DNA of 64,000 nt, from NCBI RefSeq assembly GCF_047511655.1, contig NC_133403.1, positions 12,955,014 through 13,019,013 on the forward strand. Direction: 5' to 3'. Origin of the DNA: Castor canadensis (taxonomy: Eukaryota; Chordata; Mammalia; Rodentia; Castoridae). The translations under genes were made by a program, and so were the position numbers. A model generated the notes under the pieces. That model was not told the DNA's origin, did no database searches, and saw only the letters and a program-made list of their open reading frames with translations. Positions 1 through 13,400 of the stretch are shown in pieces (the stretch's first letter is position 1; each line of letters begins with the position of its first letter).

Positions 1-640
1 CAGCTTGCTCCCCTTTATGGTGGTGTTGAGGTGGTAGACCCATTAAGAGGTGGGGCTTAGTGGAAGGTGACTCATTCATTAGGAGCTCCACCTTGCCAGT
101 GAATAATACTTACTTCTATCAGAAGTAAGTCAGGTTTCCTAGGGCTGGATTAGTTCCTGTGAGCTTGGGCTGTTACAAAGCTTCCTTAGCTTGCTGTCTT
201 GCTTTCTGTCTCGTCATGGGATCTGTCTCTTCCTCTGCTCTCACACGTACTCCTGCCGTTGTGAGTATGTGTAATCACACATACCGACTCTGAGGACCTT
301 ACTAGAGTCAAGATGTTACCACCATGCTCTTGAATTTTCAAAACAGTGACTCAAACAAAACTCTTTTCTTTATAAGGTACCCAGTCTCACATATTTTCTT
401 TCTTTTTTTTGTTTTTTTTCCAGTGCTGGGGTTTGAACGTGGGGCCTACACTTTGGGCCATCAGCCCTATTTTTGTGATGGCTTTTTTCAAGATAGGGTC
501 TAGTGAACTATTTGCCAGGGCTGGCTTTGAACCATGATCCTCTTGATCTCTGCCTCTTGAATAGCTAGGATTATAGGTGTGAGCCATCGGTGCCCAGCTT
601 CACTTATTTTCTTATAGCAACACAAAACAGACTCAGACAG
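1..640 (+). mobile_element. MLT1/MaLR-type LTR, interrupted by a SINE
   Basis: The left part has the GGTGTTGAGGTGG and GAGGTGGGGC blocks and a CTTTATAAGGTACCCAGTCTC block at about 367-388. After an inserted antisense SINE it ends with TTTTCTTATAGCAACACAAA and CAGACTCAGACA. These blocks and their order match mammalian apparent LTR retrotransposons of the MLT1/MST group. It lies in CDC45 intron 4 and is cut by the window edge. The exact subfamily is not resolved. Confidence 0.7.
396..598 (-). mobile_element. Composite SINE (7SL-like + tRNA-like), antisense
   Basis: Reads poly-T, then GTGCTGGGGTTTGAACGTGG, ending GTGAGCCATCGGTGCCCAGC. It is inserted inside the MLT1-like LTR, so it is younger than the LTR. 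Confidence 0.85.
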
Positions 641-655
641 ATGTGAACCCCTAAA

Positions 656-853
656 ATGAATACAATTCCTGGCTTTAAAAAAAGCATTTGCAGGCTGATT
701 GCTGTTGGAGAGATTCCTCCAATGAGAATTTCAGGGCCTGACATCTTGAGGATAAGAGATCAAATCAAAGAATGCTTAGGTGACTGCTCTGAGCCAGTAT
801 ACATGCTTAATGCTCAGGGGTTCAAGTACAGTTACAGCCACTTTTGGCTATAA
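656..853 (+). other. Unrecognised 65-codon open frame in CDC45 intron 4
   Basis: A short open frame, MNTIPGFKKSIC to SHFWL, lies in antisense orientation to CDC45 just after the MLT1-like LTR. I do not recognise the peptide. No splice context or promoter is evident, and the flanking sequence to about 1030 is single-copy in this window. It may be chance, the interior of an old repeat, or a decayed retrocopy. Confidence 0.15.
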
Positions 854-1049
854 AGTTCTGATCCCTATACTTTCAGGGCTAAGCAAATTCCACAAATGCA
901 TTCTGCCCATGTCCAAGGGATAGATGCCACACTTCTCATCAAAGATGGACAAGAACAGGCTCTTTACTGAGGCTACTCCCAATGCCACAAGGGAGTTGGA
1001 CACACCTTGCCAAGATCAGGTATAATGTTGTGACATAAAAAAGGTGCAG

Positions 1050-3480
<2,431 letters not shown>

Positions 3481-3519
3481 AGCCACGGCGGTCGGACACC
3501 TAGCGCGAGCGCTGAGACA

Positions 3520-3678
3520 CCAATCGCCCCCGCGGCGGTCAAGACTCCCGCCAAATCACGGCCCTTCCGATTGGTTCTGACCTCCAACCAATAGATCGCT
3601 GTCTTTCCTCTTTTCTGATTGGGTCATATTGGGGGCGGAGCAATAGCGCTCCGCCCTTCCCGACTGGAAAAGTCCAAT
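3520..3678. promoter_or_regulatory. Cluster of CCAAT (NF-Y type) boxes
   Basis: CCAAT or ATTGG pentamers are seen at 3520-3524, 3570-3574, 3588-3592, 3618-3622, 3628-3632 and 3674-3678, with a GC box at 3631-3640. One more ATTGG lies at 3950-3954. NF-Y arrays of this kind are known in TATA-less, bidirectional and cell-cycle promoters. The boxes lie 40-200 bp upstream of the CDC45 start codon. Binding is inferred. Confidence 0.6.
3546..3555 (-). promoter_or_regulatory. E2F consensus site upstream of CDC45
   Basis: On the minus strand the site reads TTTGGCGGGA, a full match to the E2F consensus TTTSSCGS. It lies 66 bases upstream of the CDC45 ATG. CDC45 is an established E2F-regulated S-phase gene, so the position fits G1/S control. 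Confidence 0.65.
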
Positions 3679-4034
3679 CAAAAAGAAGCATCATCTTTGC
3701 AGCAGGACGCAAACACAGTGGCACCCTTCAACTTTGACTCCCATTTACCCAGAATCCCTCACTCTCGGTGGACATTTTTACCTTGGGAAGAGACGCCTAC
3801 CTACACCGGGGCCCCAGGCAAAAAAACTTCAAAGCATAAATTTAATTCAGTTACACATCGATTAGAAGGGCTGGGGGCGTGGCTAAAAAGTAGGGCGTCT
3901 ACCTAGCGCGCACAACGATTGAATATGGCAGTCACGTTTTCAATAGGCAATTGGTCGGGTTGGAAGGCGGATTATGCAGTTTACTTCCGCCCGAGTTTAA
4001 GATGGCTGAAGCACAGGCCGGAAGTTCTAAGAAT

Positions 4035-4053
4035 GCATTCTGGATATCGTAGT
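4035..4053 (-). promoter_or_regulatory. ZNF143/THAP11-like site
   Basis: The minus strand reads ACTACGATATCCAGAATGC, which resembles the SBS2-type core ACTACNNNTCCCAGAATGC with one core mismatch. It lies about 350 bp upstream of the UFD1 start, near AAGATGGCTG (YY1-like, about 4000-4009) and CCGGAAGT (ETS-like, about 4018-4025). Confidence 0.4.
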
Positions 4054-4403
4054 CAGTAAGGAGAATAGACCTAACCAAATGTGTTTGGAGGGGAGTCCAA
4101 TCAAAACATAATTTAAAACGATTTAAAAATTATCTCCAAACGGAAAATAAATTACGAAATCATATTTAATATGTCTTTAATAAAATTTAGATCCCAGAGG
4201 CTTTATATGGCTTTTTTTTTACCTTTTGCAGCTGATTCTCGGACTCTACATCCCCCCCCCGCCGCATGTGAGATCCGACACTTCCGGTGAGCCTGACGGA
4301 GGGATTCTGGGTTTCAGTGCGGCGGCCTCCGTGAAGACAAGTAGCCGAGGGCTTCAAACGTAACGTTCTTGAGAGAAGCGGCGTCTAAAAAGCGGTGTCC
4401 ATC

Positions 4404-7400
4404 ATGGTAAGCTGGGTCAGGGTCGGGAGCTGGGGCTGAAGGCAGGGCTCAAGCTGAAGCCCGGCGGGGCGGGACCGGAGCGGACGGCGGCGGAGATGCC
4501 GAGTCACCCGGGCCTGAGTCCGTCCCGTCTGCCCATCCGGGGCGAGTCGGACCTTGGACTGTGCCGTGCGTGCCTCTGTGCGGGTCCGCTTGGCACGGGC
4601 ACGGTTCGCATTCCTCCCAGCTGCACTTGAGCCCATTGAGGGTAAAAAGGAACGTCTACTTTTGTGCCCATGGGTCTCCCAAGTGCTCGATACGCAACAG
4701 GTCTCCATAAACTTGGAGTTAATTTGGAAAGTTCTTGGGGATGGGGAGTAGAATCAGGCGCCCTCCATGGGGGATCCCGGGGGACAGTGCCCTAGGCGGG
4801 GATGCCTGGCTGTTTGCCCAAGTTCCGTGAGCTCTGTGCAAATGGGCTCACGCCTTCCGATCTATGCAGTGATGCTGTGTTGGTTACACAGTTTTTCTTT
4901 AACGGCTACAGTCCCTAACACACCCATCCCCTTCGATTCCTACAAAGGTGGTAATTATCATTTTAACCGTGAGGGAACTAAGGTTTAGAAAGAGGACACA
5001 AAAGTGAGGCGTGGAGATTTGAAGCCAAGTCCACGTGGCTGCAAAGCTGTCGTATTACCACTGTAAATAGCACTGCTTCTGCGTTAAAAACAAGGGATGG
5101 GCCGGGCGCCGGTGACTCACGCCTGGAATCCTAGCTAGTTAGGAGGCAGAGATCAGGAGGATCGTGGCTCAGAGCCACCCCGGGCAAAGAAATCTCCAGA
5201 CCCTATCTCGAAAAAACTCATCACAACAAGGGGGTGGGGCCTAGTGGAGTGGCTCAAGGTGTAGGCCTTGAGTTCAAACCCCAGTACCACAAAAAAAAAA
5301 AAAAAAAAACAAGGAATGGTTATTAGATTTTATCCCAGTGTGTCACTGTCGAATCATATTTCTGTTTCCAAGTTCATCCATGAAACAGACACCCAATACC
5401 TGATCTATGCCATGCGATGTGCTGGGCATGGAGATTAATAAAGGGAAAAGACACGGGGGGGGGGGCAGAAGTTCATGTTCATGGGTGAGTGAATTAGAGG
5501 CAGGTTTTAAGGGCTTTGCATACTTTGTGCTCAGATGAGGTGGCATAGTGGGGAGGAGTTTGAGGATGCCCCCACTCCTGGCTTCCATCATAAAGGGTTT
5601 CCTTCCTGTGCGTCTAACCAAAACTAAGTTAAACAGAATTCTAGTGCTTAAAAGAAGAAAGAGACGAAAGATTGAAAACTACTGGGCTAGAGTTCTGTAG
5701 ACTAAAGAACCATCTAATAGTTTAAGCAGGATTGTGCTATATCTGCATTTTAGGAAGATAGTTGATTTAGTTTGCTACTTTTGGAATTCCTAGTAAACTA
5801 CCAGTAGGTGGCTTTCCTACTACTTAATGCATTTTTGGAATCAAGTCAAGTAATATTTGCTATAATACCTTACTGTGGTGAAGAACATCCAAATTTTACC
5901 ATCTTAACCATTTTTAAGTGGACAGTTCAGTAGTGTTAACCGTATTCACATTGTTTTATAATAGATGTCCAAAATATTTTTTATCCCGAAAAAGAAAAAA
6001 AAAAGTGAAATGCTATTACCACTAAATGATAATTCTCCATTTCCCCTTCCCCACTGTCCCTTTGGTAAACACCATTCCACTTTATGAATTTGATTACTAC
6101 AGGTACCTCATTTAAGTGAAATCATATTGTTAAGTCCTTTTGTAACTGGCTTATTTCTCTTAGCATAATGTTCTCAAGGTTCATCCATGTTGTAGCATAT
6201 GACAGGATTTCCTATTAAGGCTGAACAATGTAATATGCATTATATACATTATATGTATATGCCACATTTTGTTCAGTCATCTGTCAACGGACATTGGGTT
6301 GCTTCCCTTATGGCTATTTTAATAATTCTGCTGGGAGCCCAGGATCTTTTCAAGATCCTGCTTTCAGTATTTTTGCATATATACCCCTTATGAAACTTAA
6401 TATTCTCTTTTTAAACATCCTAGTGATTGCAATATTTTGAGAAGTCCTCAAATTATCTCTAACATGTTGCTAAAGCCTCATCTAGCATAAGAGCTGGGAT
6501 CTTACTTTTTTATTGACACCATGTCTTGACTTTGCCTATGATGTGAGAAAGAACCATGGTGTAGTGAAATATGCATGCCTACTCTGTGCTGTGAGAGTCC
6601 CCACCCATGGTGGAGCAAGGGACAGGATGGTAACTAGAAGCCAGGAGAGGGAGTACACACACCTGGGCACCTACTCCTCCTGCTGCCTAGAATGCCTCAT
6701 CTGGTTTCCTACCTGGTTTTCTCATGCAGAGAGTCCCTTCCTGAAGACTTGTTTAAAATATATTGCCAGGAGCGTTCTGTCCCCTTGTCCCTCTTGTCTG
6801 TAAAACTACTGGATACACAGGTGTTTTCTTTTGAATATCTCTCTTGTCTTAAAAATCAGATCCACCAGCGCAGCAGGTTTCATTAGTGAACAAACACCAC
6901 AAAAGTGATGTTACCTAGTTGAGATCAGATCCTGGATGGTACTGAATAGCAGAAATTTTTATTATCAATTAACAAGTATCTTTGAATTCAGAGTAGCAGG
7001 AATTGGGTTCCAGGTAAAGGAACTAGTGTAGGCGTGAAATAGCAGGTTAGGAGACTGGGGCTATCAGTAGCAAGTCTCTGAGGTGTATGGAAAGTCCATC
7101 CTTGATCCTGAGGATGGGGGCACCCTTGTAAAACATTAGGGCGGGTTTGAGGTGGCCAGTTTTATATTTTAGTAAGATCATGCTGTGTAAAATGGTGGAG
7201 ACTAGATCTCAGGGGTGAACCTGTGTGAGACATAGGATTTGAGGTTCACCGTGCTGACCAGGAAGTCAAAACCTTCTGGCTGATGGAGATTCCAGCGTAC
7301 TGTGTTCTTCAAGCGCTTTTAGCAGCATTAATGAGCCTGACCTGTTTTGTCTCTGGCATGAAGAAATGTGCCCTTGAGCCCAAGAATTTGAGATCATCCT

Positions 7401-10400
7401 GGGCAGCACAGCAAGAGTCTTGTCTCCAAAAGAGAAAAAAAGTGCCTTTGTTCTAATATCGGCCTCTCTTTCCTTCTAGTTCTCCTTCAACATGTTTGAC
7501 CACCCAGTCCCCCGGGTCTTCCAGAACCGGTTCTCCACGCAGTACCGCTGCTTCTCTGTGTCCATGCTCGCAGGGCCTAATGACAGGTCAGATGTGGAGA
7601 AAGGAGGGAAGAGTATGTGCTTGTTTCTACTTTGAACAGCAGCCTTTCCGCCGAGCCCGCGAAGCCTGTAGCCTCCCAGCCCTTACTGAAGCCAGCACTG
7701 CACTAAAACCCACCCGTCCCACACTTGCCAAGCGCGTAGTGCTGGGAGCGGGATTGGGATTGAGTTTACGACTGGGAGCCATCCAGTCCCAAATGCATTA
7801 CATCAAATAAGAGTCTTTATGAAGTCTGGCCACCCTGAAAATACTGCTTAAACCTTTTTAAAAATAGCAGACAGTACAGCTTGCCTTTGGTCACTGTTTT
7901 CTGTTTTTATTTTCTTAATATTTCTTAAATATTCTTTCCACAGTAATTATGCCGCCCTCAGCCCTTGATCAACTCAGTAAGTACAATTTGACACCTTAAG
8001 GAATATGAGTGTGGACACTAAGAATTATCATAAGCTCTTTCTTACGCTGGACATACGTGTGTCCAGGCACAGCTGACTTTTGGTAACATTTGGTTAGGAA
8101 TTGTCTCTGGAAGGTGCATGCCTGAAAACCAGGACCACAAATGCCCAGAGCAAGGTGATGTGTGGTGGTGGCCCTCTGTACAGGCCAGAGCTCATGAACA
8201 TTTGGTTTTCCCATTTCCCCCTGTAAAAGGAGTACCCCTCCCTGTCCTTCCACCTCAGCTCATCTCAGGAATCTGTCAGGATTAAATAAAGGTACAAAGA
8301 TGAAGTGCTTCGCACAGTGCCATTGGATGGGCTTACTAGATTGTCTCCTGTAGGAAGAAATGGTTCGTCACAGGAGGACGATGTGAGGCAGGTTCCCCAT
8401 CTCCCCTCCAATCTCTTTCTTGAGCCCTAGGTCCCTGCATTTTTCTCTCCAAGTGTGCTGTTGCCTCCTAAGCATGTCAAAGATTGAACTATCATCTTCT
8501 CTCCTCTTGTTGGGGTGGATAAGGCCACTGTAAGAGCGCCTTGCTCTTCCTTTTTCTGCCAACCCCTTATCTCAAGACCGCAACCTAAAGATCTCATGAC
8601 CCAGACACTGAAAACTCTGATCATGGGGAGTCTTTCCTTTTAAGATTTGGGAGTATTTCCACTTTGAGTTCCTCTTTTGGAGGAGGAGCCTGGAGACTGG
8701 TCATGGGGACATGGTAGTAGCTTGCAGAAAACAGGTGTCAGCTCTGGTGTTGCTGTATTCTGGCTCTATACCTTTCCTGACTTGATGCTAGACTAGTGGT
8801 TTACCTTCTCTGGAGCTCAGTGTCATCTTCCTTATCCAGGGACAGTCCACAGCTCCTGCATTGGAATTTCCACAGTGTGTGTGTGAACAACTGAAGTCTG
8901 ACTGATTTCAGCCAGTAGGAGGAGGCTCTAGCTGAAGCCATACCCAATGGAGGCCTCTACTCACCCAGCGGGTGATTTGATTACTGACACAAGTAATGTT
9001 CACAGACCTATCACTACAGAGGGAATAGGCCCCCAAAGAGGCCTTGCTTTGGGGGTGAACTGACTCAGGAGCCAGGCACCAAGTGTGACCCTGAGTACAG
9101 TTGTGCAAGAAGATATTCAGGGATTTGGGTCGATGGGATTTAGGTCAGATCAGTGTTGTTCAGACTTTACTTTTTGTTTTGAAACAGCCTCTCAGTGTGT
9201 AGCCCAGGCTGGTCTTGAACTCAGGATCCTCTGGCCTCTCTAGAGTGCTGGAATCACAGGCATGCACCACCACAACCAGCTTTTCAGACCTCTTAGGTAG
9301 GGGAGGAAACTCAGTTATGTCCAGCTAAATTGTGTAGGATGGCCAGGTGTGATGGTACATACCTGTGGTCTCATCTACTGGTTCAAGGCCAGCCTTAGCA
9401 AAATTAGTGCAAGAACTTTTCTGAAAAGCAAATTAAAAGCCAAAGGACGTGACTCAAGAGATAGAGTGCATGAAGCCCTGAGTCCAATTCCCAATGCCGT
9501 AAAAAAAAGAAAGAAAAGAAAAATTGTAGCGGGAGTCCTAATTTTCAAAATACAGGGTCACTGCTGCAATTGAAGAAGGTGAGGGGCACAGAGAACTTGG
9601 GGGCCCCAAGGTGCTCCTCTAAATGACAAATTACAGTCTGTGAGTCAGTGGACCGAGGAACATTGGAGTCATTCCCAGCTGTAGCTGTCTTGGATCCATG
9701 GCCGGAGCCTGGTCCAGATCATCCCAGACCAGCTGTGGGTTAACTTCTGGCTTCCATGTCTCGAGGTGCTTTGGAGACAGCAGGCTTGGCCTCTGGGATG
9801 CCACCCAGTCACCCTTGTGATAGTAGGGACACCCCTTCCCTGTCCCCTATACCTCTGTGGTAAGATGCTGAATTCCTGCCCAAACCTCTTCACTTGATTG
9901 GCTTTATTAGACTTTTTAGGGAGAGCCCAGAGGCCTGTTTTACCTCCTAGTGCTAAATGAATTTCTGTTAATATGTTTGCCTGATCTGATGGGCTCTTGC
10001 TATCCCAAGAGCTGAGTCCCCAGATTTCAGCCAGCAGCCTAGGTTTGGACCCAGCATGACCACTCCTGAGCTGTGTGATCCAGGGCATGTTATATCACCC
10101 ATGTGCCTCAGTTTCCTCATGTGGATTTCTTCACCTGTTCTGGGAAGATTGGCAAACACCGTCAGTACCTTCTTAGCCCTCTTCTCAGGACCTTGAACTC
10201 CTGGTCTTCCCTATCATGTGGCCAGCCCCTCCTTTCTGTGCCCCCTGTGTCTCCGGAGTCATTGGGCCAGCAGTCCTGTTTGCTGGTTGCTGGCCTGGAG
10301 AGCTGGGTCTACAGGAGCCTGTCCACCAGCCCTTCTCCTTCCACCCTCCCTCTCTGCAGCATCCGGTTATTCACGTTTGTTTGCTTTCTCACCTTTCTAA

Positions 10401-13400
10401 ATGGAAAACTTTGAAGGTAAGGATTTTTGTCACATGGTTGGCACTTAAATTATTGATGAATAAATGGATGAACTTGTCACTTTTTAAAATTGTGATTTCC
10501 GAAAATTACAAATCTCTGCTGGTGCCACATGACTAAGTCACCAGACATTCCCAAGCTCCTCCTCTGGGCCACATGCTGTACTCAAGCAGTAGGAGGCTAG
10601 TGGGGTCCAGGCACTCAGGTCCAGGGGACAGGGCCACAATGAGTGACAGAGAGGCTTCTTCTAGGGGAAGACGTTGAGTGACTAGTTCTCTCCCTTTATA
10701 GGATCTGTACCTTGTGGTACTTACCGATTCCTGCCTCATGGCCTGTTTCTTCTTCTTAGGCCGACTTAACATTACCTATCCCATGCTGTTCAAGCTGACC
10801 AATAAGAATTCGGACCGCATGACGCACTGTGGTGTGCTGGAGTTTGTGGCTGATGAAGGCATCTGCTACCTCCCCCACTGGGTAAGTGGGACCAGCAGGG
10901 TCTCTGGTGAGGCCCATGTGTGTGCATGCTTGAGAGTTCTGCCTCCAAGCAGAGTGACCCAGTAGGGGGTCCAAAACACTATGCCATGCTGTGCCATGCC
11001 TTAAACATTGTGCTTGATTATGTACATACAGGTCAAGTTGACTTGAAGGATGTCACCAGGCATCAAGGACACAAGAGCTTCCAGAGCTTGCCCTGGGGCT
11101 GGACACCTCAAAGGCCAACAGAACTTAGTGTTGTAGGAAGAAGCCCAAGGTGGCAAGCACTGTGCCTGGGTGGCTCCTCCTTGCCCCTACCCTCCCCCCT
11201 TCCTTTCCACCCTTAGTCTGACCCTCTCTCCAGTTCTGACATGCTTAGCTTTGGGAAGTTCACAGAGAGAAGTGTGTGTCTTTCTCTTTGTGCTTTAGTT
11301 ATATCAGGTGTACTAAATCCCCTGGGTGGACTGTCAGCGGGGCTGGGAACACAACAGCTGTGTACCTTGAGGCTCTGCTGTCATCAGGCCAATGTTCTGA
11401 AGCTCAGCCCACCTCCTGCTGGTTTCTATCATGTTGGTGATGTGCTAATGGTGGAGTTCTTGGTAATTGTCATAATTCAAAGAGGTGGCCTTTCCTCTTT
11501 CTGAGGTTACATGTGAGTACAAGTTCAGAAGGCCCCTTCCCTCTTACAGAGGGCAACTTTGCCCATGCCACTATAGGGGTGGCTGTCCTCTTCAGGTGGG
11601 TCAGGCCCAGCTCTCTGATGGCCTTTGCTCACTGCTCCCCCACAGGAGTCCTGTGCTTGCACCTCCTGCTGCCTGGCTTTTCTGTACTGTCTGCTTGCCC
11701 AGACTTACTGGGCTTCAGGTCTGTGAGAGCTCTTGTCTCAAAGCCAAGACCCAGCTTGCTTCCCTCCTCATTTGCCCTTCTGAGCATTTGCCACTCAACT
11801 TACTGTCATATGTGTCTGCAGGTGCACAAGTCCATGTCTCCTCTGGTAGAGCAACTGGTCACCGAAGCCACTCTGGGTGACTGAAGTGTCTCTCAGTGAC
11901 TTACTCTCTGGTCTTTTGTTCCTACAGAGGCCCTTCTGTGGCTCATTGTAGAGATAAAAGTGGAGGTGGTGGCACGGGAGGAGACGCTACCCTGAAGGTT
12001 CTCTTCCATCCCATACTTGGGAGTTTTGGTGGCCACTTGTCCAAGCTCTTTGACCACTTTGGACCAATTTAATGCCTTTCTCTGAGTAGCCTTGTGGTCT
12101 TGTGTGGCTGCCGGGCCTACCTCTTCCTGGACTGGCCTTTCAGCTCCTGATGTGAGCAGGCAGTGTCTCTCTGCTCTATCAGGCAGTGGAGTACATGAGC
12201 AAGTGCTTTCCTTTGGCTAATTGGTGGATTTCATCCTACCCAGAGCTATGAGGTTTTTCAGGGGGAGTCAGTTTGGAACAAGTGCTGACCTGTCTTCTAG
12301 CTGCCAGGCCTCATCTGCTGATCTAGACTTTGGTCCTTGCATGGGTCTGTTTGCGAGCGCTGGGATATGCATTATCAGGCTACCTATGCACCACAGTACC
12401 CACTGGCAGACTGGGCATAGGGCAAGATCTCAGTTCCTCCTGCCTCCTCATTGCCCTCAGCGCTCTTCCAATAGTCCATTTGATCCTGACTCCTGTTTCT
12501 CCTTATGCTGCCTATGGCTTGTGCTGCCTCTGGCTGAGGAAGCTGCCCCTTCCTTTCCCCACACACATACCAGGCTTCTCTCAGGCCGGTGGTGGAAACC
12601 TTGCTCTGTGTGCTGCAAGACTTCACACCACAATTATCCTCCTTCACCTCACTGACACGTTTCTCAAAAACTCTGCCTGGGGGACTGCCATGGTATTCAG
12701 CAGGCCGACTTTGTCCCATGGAGCACTTCTATCCATAGGGTCATAGAGCCCTCAGTTGCCAAAGCCAGCTGCCTCACCAGCCTGCTGTGCTGTGTGTGGC
12801 TTTTAGAGGAGCATCCTCCCTTCTGTTTCTATCATTCCCTAGCCCAATGAGCACCTTTCAGCACAAGTGTGCTAGTACCTCTGCAAGCTTATCCAGTGCC
12901 TACTCATGTTCTAGTTATAGCCGTGCCTCTTGGCATGCCTTTCTTGCCACTGAGCTCCCCTTTTACCTGCACCAAGGCCCTCTTCCCCCTCTTCTTGAGG
13001 TATTAGAGTCATCTCCTAATTACTGCCCTTGGTGAAGCATTCTTGAAAGGATGGAATACCTGGGAATCATTTTAGGGGCAATTGAGTAGGGGGTAGACTG
13101 GGGAGTGGGGCACTGATAGATAAGACAAGCAGCATCATATCTTGATTACTATTGAACTGTCAGGGCAGGGTATACAGAGACTTGCTCTGCTGTTCTCTTT
13201 ACTCATGCATATGTCCGACAGTATCTTCAAAAGGTTTGAAATAAGAAAAGCAAAAAATCCATTCCAGGACACACAGGATCCCTTTCCTGGCTATTTCTAA
13301 CTGCCTTGCTTCTGACCTGAGTCTCAACTACACTGTGACATCCTGGCTCCCCGCATGCCAGATTCTCACAGATTTTGGTTAGGTCTTTATGTTTCTGTTC

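Larger units (their letters stand above)
4407..7479. other. UFD1 intron 1
   Basis: A 3.1-kb intron separates the ATG from the rest of the frame. It holds an MIR (4935-5090), a composite SINE (5101-5310), an old L1 piece (5876-6480) and a partial B1 (about 7375-7440). The first 150 bases are CpG-rich. The stretch from 6480 to 7370 shows nothing recognisable. Confidence 0.85.
7977..10759. other. UFD1 intron 3
   Basis: Mostly single-copy sequence with a B1-like unit at 9168-9283, a composite SINE at 9339-9510 and an MIR at 10015-10175. An L2-like stretch lies near 10330-10480. No further exon was recognised. Confidence 0.8.
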
